Notes under the pieces: model-generated | What the model was told of the DNA's origin: nothing | The model's input: the letters and a program-made list of their open reading frames with translations, nothing else | The model's database searches: none | Assembly (NCBI RefSeq): GCF_001832885.1 | Contig: NZ_MKIQ01000031.1 | Span: 1 to 64,000, forward strand | Length of the DNA stretch: 64,000 bases | Direction: 5' to 3' | Source of the DNA: Floricoccus penangensis | Lineage (GTDB): Bacteria; Bacillota; Bacilli; Lactobacillales; Streptococcaceae | Shown here: piece after piece, positions 45,936 to 54,744 of the stretch | Layout of the letters: the number at the start of each line of letters is the position of its first letter | How positions within the stretch are numbered: the stretch's first letter is position 1 | Program-made: the position numbers and the translations under genes

Positions 45936-46244
45936 TAATTTGCACCTCTCTGAATTTTATAAATATTATGCCACTACGATGTCCATGACATCATCTCGGT
46001 AAAACCTCGAATGTCAGTGGCACTGCCGGAATTTCTTTTTTAAATTATGAGTTTTGACATCAATTATTACTTTCTGAAGTTCAAATTTATTCTGTCACTT
46101 CGTTGTCCATGAAACTAAAACAAGCAGAGCTTGTAAGTTTCAGTGGCACTGCCGGAATTTCCTTTTAAAATTATGAGTTTTGACATTATTTTACTCCTAT
46201 CTGAAGTTTGAATTCGTTCTGTCACTTCAAAATCCATGAAACTA
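45896..46244 (-). repeat. Threefold ~126-bp module repeating the kinase start region with paired hairpins
   Basis: Start codons of three homologous copies lie at 45935 (the real gene), 46060 and 46186. Each has the first 13 codons (MSKLIILKGNSGS) or a near copy, the upstream leader and a TCCATGA box. Copy 46060 has a frame-breaking base after five codons; copy 46186 has a good AGGAG site and runs into a short 23-residue ORF. Between copies, hairpins 45969-46022 and 46093-46148 keep paired arms although the arm sequences differ (TGACAT/ATGTCA versus TGAAACT/AGTTTCA, outer TGYCACT/AGTGGCA). Confidence 0.7.
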
Positions 46245-46682
46245 CTCTTCACTTGCTGTATTTACTGAATCTACAAGTAATTCTAAGGATTGTTTTATTT
46301 GCTCAAGTTGATTGTCATCTAAATTTGCGAATGCTTTATTTAGTGCTTTTTCCCTTTCTTCTAATATTTGCTGATAAATTTTTTGCCCAGTTTTAGATAA
46401 GCTAATTTCTCTAACTCGCATATCCTCCTGAGATTCTTGGGAAATTAATAATCCTTCGTTCTCAAACTTATCAATCTGTCTACTCACTGAAGAATGGTTT
46501 TTCCCCAATTGTCCAGCTAGTTGACCAACAGTGGTTTTACCCATCTTTCCAATCCTCATAATAATTGGCATAAGATTAGGACTTTCTTTAATCTTTAAAT
46601 TCTTTAATAGTATATTGTCGTTCTTCGGGTCGTTAAAAAAGTTTACTAGTTCAAATAGTAAATTAAATATCTGATCGTTCAT
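46242..46682 (-). CDS. MarR-family regulator
   Basis: 146 residues. Winged helix at about 46-110: MRIGKMGKTTVGQLAGQL, KNHSSVSRQIDKFENEGLL, then the wing SQEDMRVREISLS. Divergent from an NADPH-dependent FMN reductase gene with a 13-bp palindrome between them, so it most likely represses that gene. RBS not strong. Its 3' end abuts the repeat module. Confidence 0.88.
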   Translation of the reverse strand: MNDQIFNLLFELVNFFNDPKNDNILLKNLKIKESPNLMPIIMRIGKMGKTTVGQLAGQLGKNHSSVSRQIDKFENEGLLISQESQEDMRVREISLSKTGQKIYQQILEEREKALNKAFANLDDNQLEQIKQSLELLVDSVNTASEE

Positions 46683-46717
46683 ACTTGTTATTATACCACT
46701 TTAATGATATTATTTAA

Positions 46718-46730
46718 GTGCAAATTGCAC
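46718..46730. promoter_or_regulatory. Palindromic operator between marR and the flavin reductase gene
   Basis: GTGCAA-A-TTGCAC, a perfect 13-bp inverted repeat, lying at the -35 of the minus-strand marR promoter (-10 TATAAT at 46690-46695) and 26 nt before the divergent gene's start. TTGC-core resembles the palindrome at 18863, which is also next to a marR gene. Confidence 0.65.
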
Positions 46731-46755
46731 ATAAATTGAAAATGGAGATAATAAT

Positions 46756-47313
46756 ATGACCAACAAAAAGATCGGAATTATTTTAGGTACTAATAGGCCA
46801 AAAAGAATTGGGCTGGATATTGCCAATTGGGTTCAATCAACGATGAAACATGAAAAACTTCAATTAGATATAATTGATTTGGCGAAAGTAAACTTACCTT
46901 TTTTAGACGAGCCAGATATTCCTGCCCATGGAAATTATCAAAACCAACATACAAAGGATTGGAGTGAGTTAATCAAATCTTATGATGGTTTTGTACTATT
47001 GTTCCCGCAATATAATTGGGGCTACCCAGCTGTATTGAAGAATGCGCTTGATTATTTATATAGTGAATGGGATAAGAAACCTGTTAGCATTATCGTTTAT
47101 GGTGGTCATGGTGGCTTCCAAGGTTTGATATCTATGAAGTTGGTTACTCAAGGGCTGGGAATGTATAATATGTCAGTTAACCCACCACTGTCAATCTCAC
47201 AAAAAATGTTTGACGAAGATGGAAAATTTATTGATATTGATAAGTCTTTTGAAATGATAAGACCTCAAGTTGAAATGGTTTCTCAAGAATTTGTAAATCT
47301 ATTAGAGAGATAA
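46756..47313 (+). CDS. NADPH-dependent FMN reductase family protein
   Basis: 185 residues, flavodoxin-like. GIILGTNRPKRIGLDIANWV (FMN phosphate loop), FPQYNWGYPAVLKNALDYLYSEW and GGHGGFQGL are motifs of the chromate/quinone reductase-like NAD(P)H:FMN reductases. Typical roles are quinone or nitro-compound reduction. RBS GGAGATAAT. Under the divergent MarR. Confidence 0.9.
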   Translation: MTNKKIGIILGTNRPKRIGLDIANWVQSTMKHEKLQLDIIDLAKVNLPFLDEPDIPAHGNYQNQHTKDWSELIKSYDGFVLLFPQYNWGYPAVLKNALDYLYSEWDKKPVSIIVYGGHGGFQGLISMKLVTQGLGMYNMSVNPPLSISQKMFDEDGKFIDIDKSFEMIRPQVEMVSQEFVNLLER

Positions 47314-47336
47314 AAAAACAGCAAACGCTGTTTTTT
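47313..47336 (+). terminator. Terminator after the flavin reductase gene
   Basis: AAAAAACAGC (47313-47322), loop AAAC, GCTGTTTTTT (47327-47336). Overlaps the stop codon. Confidence 0.85.
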
Positions 47337-47537
47337 GCGCTTAACTTCTATTTTTTCTCAATCTCTCACAGATAACAGTGCCTACAAACATGGTACGTCT
47401 AAAAATCCCATAATATTTGTTGTAGACTAATCTACCCACTTAGTATTTAAATGCTGGTGCGTATTTTTAAAATATTGATTCATAAGAGATTAAAATTACT
47501 TACCAACAAAATAATCAGCGACAAAAAATATAAAAAT
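47337..47537. other. Intergenic region with no recognised gene
   Basis: About 200 bp of AT-rich DNA between two terminators; no supported ORF, palindrome or promoter noted. Confidence 0.35.
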
Positions 47538-47568
47538 AAAAGGAAGTCTATATTAAAGACTTCCTTTT
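47538..47568. terminator. Terminator after the YiaA-like gene
   Basis: 12-bp stem AAAAGGAAGTCT (47538-47549) with AGACTTCCTTTT (47557-47568). Confidence 0.85.
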
Positions 47569-47577
47569 ACTATTTAT

Positions 47578-47844
47578 TTATACATTATTTATATCCGAAT
47601 CTTTAGTTGATGCTCTGAACATTTCATTGTAACGTTCATCATCTTCTTGATCATCTCTTGTTACTTTTGCAACAGTAAATGAAGTAGATATAAGACCAAC
47701 CATACCCATTAAATAGTATCCTTTGACCATAAGAGGTTCTCTTAAAGTATAAAGACCTATTAACATAAGAGCTACAAATATACCAAATGAAACCCAAGCT
47801 AATATCTTAAATGATGAGGTATTTCTATAAACTTTCTTTTTCAT
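47578..47844 (-). CDS. YiaA/YiaB-type two-helix membrane protein
   Basis: 88 residues with two transmembrane helices (about 13-31 and 40-60). The motif GLYTLREPLMVKGYYLMG...SSFTVAK-like SFTVAKVTRDDQED matches the YiaA/B two-helix domain. Function unknown. RBS AAGGA. Confidence 0.8.
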   Translation of the reverse strand: MKKKVYRNTSSFKILAWVSFGIFVALMLIGLYTLREPLMVKGYYLMGMVGLISTSFTVAKVTRDDQEDDERYNEMFRASTKDSDINNV

Positions 47845-48089
47845 AATTATCCTTCCTTATAAATAATATCTATTCTAGATACTATTTTCTACTAGCTTAA
47901 ACTTTCTATTTCTTAATATTAAACCTGTTAATAAAAGAATTACTCCTGATGTAAATGTTCTTCTAGAAAAAATATTTTTTCCTATTTAGGAAGATTCTTT
48001 TTATATTTTAAACTATTTTTCATCCACATTAAACTTAAATAAGTATATCAATAATACAAATACATGTCAATGTATTTTTATAATTTCAT
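47845..48089. other. Intergenic region upstream of yiaA-like gene
   Basis: 245 bp, AT-rich. A possible hairpin AAATACAT/ATGTATTT (48058-48077) with a poor T-run could end the two-component operon. No ORF with a ribosome binding site. Confidence 0.4.
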
Positions 48090-48449
48090 TTATTTATTGT
48101 TATCATTCTCAATCCTAATATATGAAAATACTAAAAGTAGAGTCACAAGCAGCCCTCCAATTCTTGACAACCAAATGTTAATTGGCATTTTGGCTAATAA
48201 ATTATTTCCTACAAATGACCCTATTCCTATAAAAACCAAGATTCCAAAAGTACCTATTCCTACCTTACTCTTTATACTTTCATCATACTTAAAGTATAAA
48301 AATGCTACAAAGAGTCCAACAAGTAGTCCTCCAATTCTTGACCACCAAATATTTATTGGCATCTTTTCTAATATATTATCACTTACGTATGACCCTATAA
48401 AGACACCAATAATAATTCCAAGAACATGTTTTTCAACTTTCTTATCCAT
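48090..48449 (-). CDS. Internally duplicated four-helix membrane protein
   Basis: 119 residues made of two homologous halves: GSYVSDNILEKMPINIWWSR and GSFVGNNLLAKMPINIWLSR, each followed by IGGLLV and a helix, giving four transmembrane segments. So the gene arose by tandem fusion of a 50-60-residue unit. Its ATG overlaps the stop of the histidine kinase gene (TAATG). Family not recognised; the operon suggests a role in the same envelope-stress response. Confidence 0.75.
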   Translation of the reverse strand: MDKKVEKHVLGIIIGVFIGSYVSDNILEKMPINIWWSRIGGLLVGLFVAFLYFKYDESIKSKVGIGTFGILVFIGIGSFVGNNLLAKMPINIWLSRIGGLLVTLLLVFSYIRIENDNNK

Positions 48450-49387
48450 TACCTAGTCTCCTTAATATTCCCTGAAAATAAGGGAAAATCAACTTCAATT
48501 TTAAATTCATTTCCAAATAAACTTGCCTTGATTTCACCGTCAGATGACTGTACAAGCTGTTTAGCAATATAAAGTCCTAAACCATTTTGCCCATCAGATC
48601 TACTCTTGTCTGCGGTATAAGTCCTATCAAAAATCTGTGAAATATCACCCTCACTAATTTTATCGGTATTGTTAGAAAAAACCACGCGCAGTTTATCTCC
48701 CACAACCATCGAACTAATATTCAAATAAGAACTCGCATAACGCAAAGAATTTTGAATGAGATTAAGAATAACCCTCTCAACCGACTTCCTATCTGCCCAA
48801 ATATCATTTGAAAAATTTTCTTCGTTAACCACATCAACCTTAATATTCTTTTCTTCAAAATCCTGATGAAACATAAAAAGCAGTTCGAAGAATACCATTG
48901 AGAAATCTAGTTTTTCTAATTTTATCTGTTCATCTAATGAATCAATTTTTGACATATCGTAAAATAAATTCACAGTTGAAAGTAAATTATCAATTTTCTT
49001 TTGAATAATATCCAAATACTCAGCTTTCTTTTCTTCAGACAAATTATTTTCTGCTGAAAGCAGTTCAGAGAACCCTTTTATAGAAGTTAATGGTGTTCTA
49101 AAATCGTGTGAAATATTGGTAATTTCCTCTTTTAATTTGAGATTATTACTGCGAGAAATTCTTTGCTCTTCCTTATAAACCTTGATAATTTCATTAATCT
49201 GTGAAGCTAAGAGATTCAAATCTTTATCATTAAGACCAACTTTCAGCAAGCTATTTGATTCAAGGTCTTTTTTCATATCATCAAGTTGTTGATTCAAACT
49301 AACAACTTCTTTTTTATAGATGAAAAATCTAGCAATAATCACTGCTATTATCAATATTAAAACTATAATTATCGCTAGCTTAATCAT
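48449..49387 (-). CDS. Sensor histidine kinase
   Basis: 312 residues with a single N-terminal transmembrane helix (about 2-22) and almost no extracellular sensor domain, which suggests sensing within the membrane or through the ABC transporter. HisKA box NISHDFRTPLTSIKGFSELL (phospho-His about residue 91), N box NLIQNSLRYA, G box NGLGLYIAKQLV. Separated from its response regulator by four genes in the same operon. Confidence 0.9.
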   Translation of the reverse strand: MIKLAIIIVLILIIAVIIARFFIYKKEVVSLNQQLDDMKKDLESNSLLKVGLNDKDLNLLASQINEIIKVYKEEQRISRSNNLKLKEEITNISHDFRTPLTSIKGFSELLSAENNLSEEKKAEYLDIIQKKIDNLLSTVNLFYDMSKIDSLDEQIKLEKLDFSMVFFELLFMFHQDFEEKNIKVDVVNEENFSNDIWADRKSVERVILNLIQNSLRYASSYLNISSMVVGDKLRVVFSNNTDKISEGDISQIFDRTYTADKSRSDGQNGLGLYIAKQLVQSSDGEIKASLFGNEFKIEVDFPLFSGNIKETR

Positions 49388-49408
49388 CCTCTTCTCCTTC
49401 TTTTATAA

Positions 49409-49570
49409 TCACAATTCTTTATAAATAATCATCGCTGAATAACCATAAATATTGGAAGAAAATTTAATATTTATGACCTCAAAATTATTTTCTTCTAAAC
49501 CACTAATAAATTCATTTATTCTTCTATCTAGCCTTTTTTCACTAAGACCAATAAATGTTTTAACTCTCAT
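49409..49570 (-). CDS. Cse60-like small protein, 53 residues
   Basis: MRVKTFIGLSEKRLDRRINE starts a 53-residue protein ending YGYSAMIIYKEL; compact alpha/beta with no signal or membrane helix. N-terminal (K/R)VK(V/T)F, the INEF segment and C-terminal SAMIIYKE agree with Cse60/Spore_Cse60 domain proteins, here in a non-sporulating family member. Spans the gap between the permease and histidine kinase genes with an AAGGAG site. May be a partner of the kinase; this is inference. Confidence 0.65.
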   Translation of the reverse strand: MRVKTFIGLSEKRLDRRINEFISGLEENNFEVINIKFSSNIYGYSAMIIYKEL

Positions 49571-49591
49571 TTTAAATCTCCTTATTATATT

Positions 49592-50332
49592 CTATATATC
49601 TTTTTTGTTGAATGACCTCATACCAACTAGGTATGAAACTACTGAAATTATTATGCCAACAATCCATGGCACTATCATCAAATAACTACTTCCATCATAA
49701 AACCGAGCAAAATTCTCAGCATACAATGTTGAAGGAAAGTAGCTAAAAATTGATAGATTTATATCTAGTGCGCTAATAAATTTATTAGCTATTTTTATTA
49801 TTGATGGTAAAAATCCAATTAAAATCAGTGCTAAGGTAGGATTCCCTGCATTAATTAATAAAGCATATCCAAATACCACCATACTAAGAACTAGTGGAAC
49901 AACATTAATAATAGAAATTAGATAGTTCCTAAATAATGTATCACTTGTTGGTAAGGTAACTTGAGTAAGAGTACTCACACAGAAAATACTTACAAGACAA
50001 AGTGCTACAAAGAAAATCAGACCAATCGCTAATTTACCAAAATATATGGAATTTCTCTTTGTTCCAAAAGAGATAGTATTTTTAAGATAATTATTCTTAT
50101 TCTCGGTCAATAGAGCAACTATCAAGAGTCCAATAAATGATTCTAAATATGGTGAATAGATGATAAAACCATAAATGTGCCTAGCATTACCATATGGAAA
50201 TCCTTCAACATTCTTAAATTGATTAAGAATCATCAAGTAAAGTAACGGAATCAATATCGTTACCAAGGCGATAATGTAGAAAGAAACTCTTCTTAGCAAA
50301 AGAAATTTTTCACTGCGCATATAATTTATCAT
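49592..50332 (-). CDS. ABC transporter permease, second subunit
   Basis: 246 residues with six transmembrane helices, ABC-2 type. Starts MINYMRSEKFLLLRRVSFYI at 50332 with AAGGA upstream; overlaps the end of the first permease gene. Together with it and the ATPase it forms a LanFEG-like exporter; the two permeases differ in sequence, as LanE and LanG do. Likely role: removal of lantibiotic or other cell-wall-active peptides. Confidence 0.8.
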   Translation of the reverse strand: MINYMRSEKFLLLRRVSFYIIALVTILIPLLYLMILNQFKNVEGFPYGNARHIYGFIIYSPYLESFIGLLIVALLTENKNNYLKNTISFGTKRNSIYFGKLAIGLIFFVALCLVSIFCVSTLTQVTLPTSDTLFRNYLISIINVVPLVLSMVVFGYALLINAGNPTLALILIGFLPSIIKIANKFISALDINLSIFSYFPSTLYAENFARFYDGSSYLMIVPWIVGIIISVVSYLVGMRSFNKKDI

Positions 50333-50333
50333 G

Positions 50334-51071
50334 TTAAATATCCTTCCTCTCAAAAATCTTCAAGCTCAAAGTCAAAGCGATGACAATTATCAGCACAGAC
50401 ACCCACAAGGCTCCATAGCCGTAGCTTATAGATTTACTTGACTCCATCAAATTCTGGATATTTGAAATTAATATATCTGGGAAAAAGTTAAATATTTTAA
50501 CATTGAAATCAAATAATGAAGAAAGCTTGATTAATGCCTTTCCAAAGCCCCCATAAAATACTAATACAATTATTAGTGTATAAATTTCATTTACTCCTAA
50601 AATATTCATGCAATAGACAATTGTAAGTGCACTAATAAGAAGAGGTAGAATTTCCAGAGCAGCAATAATTTGAAGTTTCAAATCAAAATCCGCAGATGTT
50701 GCTACTGAGATGATAATCAAAGTTGTTGATATTAGTATTAATAGATAAATCAAAATAAAAGAGCTTAGGGCGACAATATATTTTGCCCAGAAGATATCTT
50801 TACGACTTATCCCATAAGCAACTGAGTTTTTTAATATTTTCAGTTCCTTACCAGTCACTAAACCACTTAGAAGAACTGCAAAAATTATTGCAAGAATTGG
50901 AGTAGCAAGAAATGTACCGTAATATTGAAACTGCCTTTGATTTGGGTCTTTAATAATAGAAGCAATGCTTAATAATGCTAGGTTTACTAAGATCCATGCT
51001 CCACCAAGAAATATGTAGAAGCTTTTCTTGTGTAAGATATTATAAATCTCACTCTTGAGGTAATTTTTCAT
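50334..51071 (-). CDS. ABC transporter permease, first subunit
   Basis: 245 residues, six helices, ABC-2 type. MKNYLKSEIYNILHKKSFYI at the N-terminus and the E-K-L rich loop TGKELKILKNSVAYGISRKD (about 68-90) before helix 3 are typical of bacitracin/lantibiotic-type permeases. Twelve nt after the ATPase gene. Confidence 0.8.
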   Translation of the reverse strand: MKNYLKSEIYNILHKKSFYIFLGGAWILVNLALLSIASIIKDPNQRQFQYYGTFLATPILAIIFAVLLSGLVTGKELKILKNSVAYGISRKDIFWAKYIVALSSFILIYLLILISTTLIIISVATSADFDLKLQIIAALEILPLLISALTIVYCMNILGVNEIYTLIIVLVFYGGFGKALIKLSSLFDFNVKIFNFFPDILISNIQNLMESSKSISYGYGALWVSVLIIVIALTLSLKIFERKDI

Positions 51072-51081
51072 TGTAAACTCC

Positions 51082-51987
51082 TCAACCTTCTACTAATTTT
51101 AAGAAATAATCTTCAAGGGAAACATTTTCTACAGCAATTTCCTTAACCTCAACTCCATTTTTCATTAAGAGCTGATTTAAGCTAGCACTTTCTTCCAAGT
51201 GATTTTCTACTCGAATCCAATCTCCATCTAAAACTGTAAGAATAATATCTGTAAAACTTTCTTCCAAGCTTTGTAGTGCCTTTGAAGGATTATTAACTTG
51301 AATTTTAATCTGTTTACGGCATTTTTCATCAAGCTCTTTTTTAGATATGTCTTCGACAATTTTACCCTTGTTTATGAATATGAAGCGGTTAGAAACCAAC
51401 TGCAATTCAGACAAAATATGACTAGAAATTAAGATGGTCAATCCTTCTTCCTCGTTTAAACGTAACATTAAACGTCTAATTTCATTAATTCCTTCTGCAT
51501 CTAAACCATTAGTTGGTTCATCGAGAACTAAGCAGTCTGGACTAGCAAGTAAAGCAAGTGCCAGACCCAAACGTTGTTTCATTCCCATTGAAAACTGTTT
51601 GAATTTTTTCTTACCCGTATTCTTTAAGTCAACGATATCTAAGACTTCATCAATTCTCTTTTTTTCAACAACTCCTCTTTGAATACGAAAATATTCAAGA
51701 TTTTGTTTGGCTGTAAAATTATCAATAAATGCTGGCTCTTCAATCATGAAGCCAATTCTCTGACGACCTTTTGAAAGTTCATTTTTCGAAAAACCAAAAA
51801 GTTCAATTTCTCCGTTGGTTGGAAGTACCTGCCCTGAAAGCATCTTAAATAGAGTGGACTTCCCTGCACCATTTTTCCCAATCAAAGCACATATATCACC
51901 TGAATTAATATCAAGATTAACCGAGTCAATCGCCTTAACTTCCTTATAAGTTTTGTCTAAATTAACAGTTTTTATAACTTTACTCAT
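51082..51987 (-). CDS. ABC transporter ATP-binding protein (lantibiotic/bacitracin resistance type)
   Basis: 301 residues. Walker A GKNGAGKST, signature FSMGMKQRLGLAL, Walker B CLVLDEPTNGLDAEG and a C-terminal domain of about 80 residues. The FSMGMKQRL form is typical of BcrA/LanF/NatA-like exporters. Cytoplasmic; energises the two permeases. In operon behind the response regulator. Confidence 0.9.
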   Translation of the reverse strand: MSKVIKTVNLDKTYKEVKAIDSVNLDINSGDICALIGKNGAGKSTLFKMLSGQVLPTNGEIELFGFSKNELSKGRQRIGFMIEEPAFIDNFTAKQNLEYFRIQRGVVEKKRIDEVLDIVDLKNTGKKKFKQFSMGMKQRLGLALALLASPDCLVLDEPTNGLDAEGINEIRRLMLRLNEEEGLTILISSHILSELQLVSNRFIFINKGKIVEDISKKELDEKCRKQIKIQVNNPSKALQSLEESFTDIILTVLDGDWIRVENHLEESASLNQLLMKNGVEVKEIAVENVSLEDYFLKLVEG

Positions 51988-52076
51988 CGAAATCTCCTTT
52001 TCTTTTCCTTATGAGCTTATTTTATCCAAGAAAATCTTAAATAGCTTTAAACAAAATATAAAGATTTCATAAAGTT

Positions 52077-52760
52077 TTAGACCATAATAAAACCAACACC
52101 CCATACGGTTTTGATGTATTCGTCACTATTTATCTGCCCCAGCTTCTTGCGGAGGTTGGAAACATGGACACTTACAGTATTGTCATCGCCATAATAAGGA
52201 CCATCCCAAACATTTTCATAGATTTCTTTCTTGCTAAAGGCATGTTCCGGCTGTCTCATAAAGAGGGTCAAAATATCAAATTCAGCATTTGTTAAAGATA
52301 AAGTTTTTCCCTGCAAACTCGCTTCTCTTTTTTCTGTATCCATCTGTAAATCTCGCCAGTGGATTAGCTTCTTACCCTTTGGAGAAATGCTTGCTCCGTG
52401 CCTTAGTTGTACCTCAACCCGACCTAGTACTTCCTCACTATTGAATGGTTTAGTGATATAATCATCTGCACCAAGGCGTAAAACTTTGACCTTTTCTGCA
52501 ATATCTTGTTTTGCTGAAATAACCATAACAGGAGTTTGATTTCCATTAGCTCTTATCTTTTCAAGTAATTCCTCACCAGTCATTCCAGGTAGCATTAAGT
52601 CAAGCAAAATAAGGTTATAATCACTATTTTCAATTCTCAATATTCCTTCACTACCAGAATATGCTGATGTAACCTGATAATTTTCCTGTTCCAAAATACT
52701 CTTTAATAATAAATTTATTTCTTGGTCATCTTCTATTACTAAAATGCTTTTCTTTTCCAT
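52077..52760 (-). CDS. OmpR-family response regulator
   Basis: 227 residues. Receiver domain with phospho-acceptor Asp54 (LILLDLMLPGM), Lys near 104 (YITKPF), and a winged-helix DNA-binding domain (EKKEIYENVWDGPYYGDDNTVSVHVSNLRKKLG). First gene of the transporter/kinase operon that it probably activates. RBS AAGGGATAT. Confidence 0.93.
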   Translation of the reverse strand: MEKKSILVIEDDQEINLLLKSILEQENYQVTSAYSGSEGILRIENSDYNLILLDLMLPGMTGEELLEKIRANGNQTPVMVISAKQDIAEKVKVLRLGADDYITKPFNSEEVLGRVEVQLRHGASISPKGKKLIHWRDLQMDTEKREASLQGKTLSLTNAEFDILTLFMRQPEHAFSKKEIYENVWDGPYYGDDNTVSVHVSNLRKKLGQINSDEYIKTVWGVGFIMV

Positions 52761-52862
52761 TATATATCCCTTTGTTTCATTATTTTAAGTATATTATAGC
52801 AAAAGATTAAGCAATTGATTTTATATATTTATTTTTTAATAAGCTAACATTTCAAGTAAAAT

Positions 52863-52903
52863 AAAAGACTATAATTCAAAATATTCATGAATCATAATCT
52901 TTT
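52863..52903 (-). terminator. Terminator after the GH13 glycosidase gene
   Basis: 15-bp stem (52863-52877 with 52889-52903), two G-U pairs on the minus strand, ending in T-run. Confidence 0.75.
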
Positions 52904-52917
52904 CCTTAAATAGAGTA

Positions 52918-54618
52918 CTAATACTTACTAATTACATATCCTTGAGCTTTTAAAGTATTCTTATCTTTATCAAATTCATTACTACTCAAAATGTTATCTA
53001 TACTAATTTCCTTAACCTCATCACCATTATTTATCACTAATTCAATTGTATCTTCATTAAATGTTCTCTTTATTAATAGCAAATCTTCATTGTAATCAAT
53101 GTTTATTTCGCCTTCTTTAATAATTTGGTTTGAGTGGATAGTAATTAATTCTTTTACCTTATTAAAAACTTTATTATTCCATTTTGATTCGTCCCAATCA
53201 AATCCTCGTCTTGAATCTGGATCATAGCCACCTTCCATTGCAATTTCAGTACCGTAATAAATACAAGGAATACCAATAAAAGTAAATAATAAAGCTAGGC
53301 CAGCTAATAATTTATTTTCTGATTTATCAACCTGAGTATAAAATCTATGGGTATCATGTGAATCTAATAAATTAAGGTTCATCCTATTAACTTGCCAACT
53401 ATTACGCATTAAGATATTTGATAATCTTTCTGACATTCCTTTTGAATCCAATTCATCAAAAGCAAAGTAATCAAGACAGGCTTTTGTAAATGCATAATTC
53501 ATAATGCTATCATATTGATCACCCATCAAATAAGGATATGCATCATGCCAATTTTCACCAATTAAAATGGCATCAAACTTTTCATTTTTAACAGCTTCCC
53601 TAAACTTTCGCCAAAATACATGTGATACTTCATCAGATACATCCAAGCGCCATCCATCAATGTCAAACTCCCTAATCCAATACTTTCCTATTTCAATTAG
53701 ATGATTTTGTACATCAGTATTAGATGTATTCCACTTTGGCATGTAATTACAGCCTGCAAACATTTCATAATTATTTAATTCCATTGATGGAGCATCATCA
53801 TGAGCCATAAACCAATTGAAAAATTTTGATTTACTACCATAGGCTAATACATCTTGAAACTCAACACTACTACTACTTACATGATTAAAGACTGCATCAA
53901 GAATAACCCTAATCCCATTTTCATGTGCTTCCCCAATAAATTTTTTCAATTGAAGTTTCTCTCCGAATTGAGGGTCAATAGTATAATAGTCATCTATATC
54001 ATATTTATGGTTACTTATTGATTGAAAAATTGGAGTTAAGTAGATAACATTGATTCCTAAACCTTTTAAATATGAAATCTTCTTGCGAATTCCTTCTATA
54101 TCCCCACCAGCAAAGTTTTTGGGTGTAGGTATCTCATTCCAATCCATATCAATATATGAATCGTCTTTCTCCATATCGCCTCGGTTAAACCTATCTACAA
54201 ATATTTGATAAAATACTGCATCTTTAGTCCAAGGAATTAACGGTAAAATATCAGCATCGTTTATATATGGCATTTGGAAACAATTATAAAAACTATTGTC
54301 AAAATTATATGTTGAAGACAGGCCATCTTCACAAAAATAATATATTTGATCATTTTCAGTTATTTGAAAAATATATGCTAATCTAACATCATCTAAAACT
54401 AGCTTATGTTCAAAATATGAATAAAGATTATCAGTATATCTTATTTCAATATCAGTATATTCTTGAAACTGTTGAAAACCATATTTAGGTCCATGAACCA
54501 GTTTGACTTTTATATCTGAATCTTCTTTTGCAATTCTAAATCTTATTATTAGTTCATTTTTTGATATAGGAAAACAATATCTTGAATCAGGTATGTGTGT
54601 CATTGCTGCAATATTCAT
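52918..54618 (-). CDS. Alpha-glycosidase, neopullulanase/cyclomaltodextrinase type (GH13_20)
   Basis: 566 residues, cytoplasmic. An N-terminal CBM34-like domain of about 120 residues, then the GH13 barrel: FVDRFNRGD, region I DAVFNHV, region II GWRLDVSDEV, region III LIGENWHDA, region IV NLLDSHDTHRF. These are the usual residues of maltogenic amylase-like enzymes acting on short maltodextrins and cyclodextrins. Own promoter, whose operator resembles that of pulA. Confidence 0.9.
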   Translation of the reverse strand: MNIAAMTHIPDSRYCFPISKNELIIRFRIAKEDSDIKVKLVHGPKYGFQQFQEYTDIEIRYTDNLYSYFEHKLVLDDVRLAYIFQITENDQIYYFCEDGLSSTYNFDNSFYNCFQMPYINDADILPLIPWTKDAVFYQIFVDRFNRGDMEKDDSYIDMDWNEIPTPKNFAGGDIEGIRKKISYLKGLGINVIYLTPIFQSISNHKYDIDDYYTIDPQFGEKLQLKKFIGEAHENGIRVILDAVFNHVSSSSVEFQDVLAYGSKSKFFNWFMAHDDAPSMELNNYEMFAGCNYMPKWNTSNTDVQNHLIEIGKYWIREFDIDGWRLDVSDEVSHVFWRKFREAVKNEKFDAILIGENWHDAYPYLMGDQYDSIMNYAFTKACLDYFAFDELDSKGMSERLSNILMRNSWQVNRMNLNLLDSHDTHRFYTQVDKSENKLLAGLALLFTFIGIPCIYYGTEIAMEGGYDPDSRRGFDWDESKWNNKVFNKVKELITIHSNQIIKEGEINIDYNEDLLLIKRTFNEDTIELVINNGDEVKEISIDNILSSNEFDKDKNTLKAQGYVISKY

Positions 54619-54707
54619 TTTTTCTCCTTAAATAACTAGTAAAATTTAATAATCTAAAAAATAATAATTTTTCTACGTTGAATACATGTAAATATAAGTT
54701 CAAGGTA

Positions 54708-54744
54708 ATATTACCACATCAATTATTTTTGTGCAATCGCTTTC
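54708..54744 (-). promoter_or_regulatory. Promoter and CcpA/MalR-like operator of the GH13 gene
   Basis: Minus strand -35 TTGCAC (54731-54736), 17-bp spacer, -10 TAATAT (54708-54713). GAAAGCGATTGC (54733-54744) overlaps the -35 and fits the cre consensus closely. A second related box, GCAAACGATTG (54843-54853), lies about 105 bp upstream. Confidence 0.55.

Noticed and set aside
45936-46200. The triplicated module considered as a CRISPR-like array or IS remnant.
   Set aside because: Units contain the kinase start region, not short repeats with unrelated spacers; no transposase and no cas gene nearby.
48064-48456. 130-codon plus-strand frame opposite the duplicated membrane protein.
   Set aside because: Antisense shadow; the minus-strand gene has a ribosome binding site, coupling and clear internal homology.
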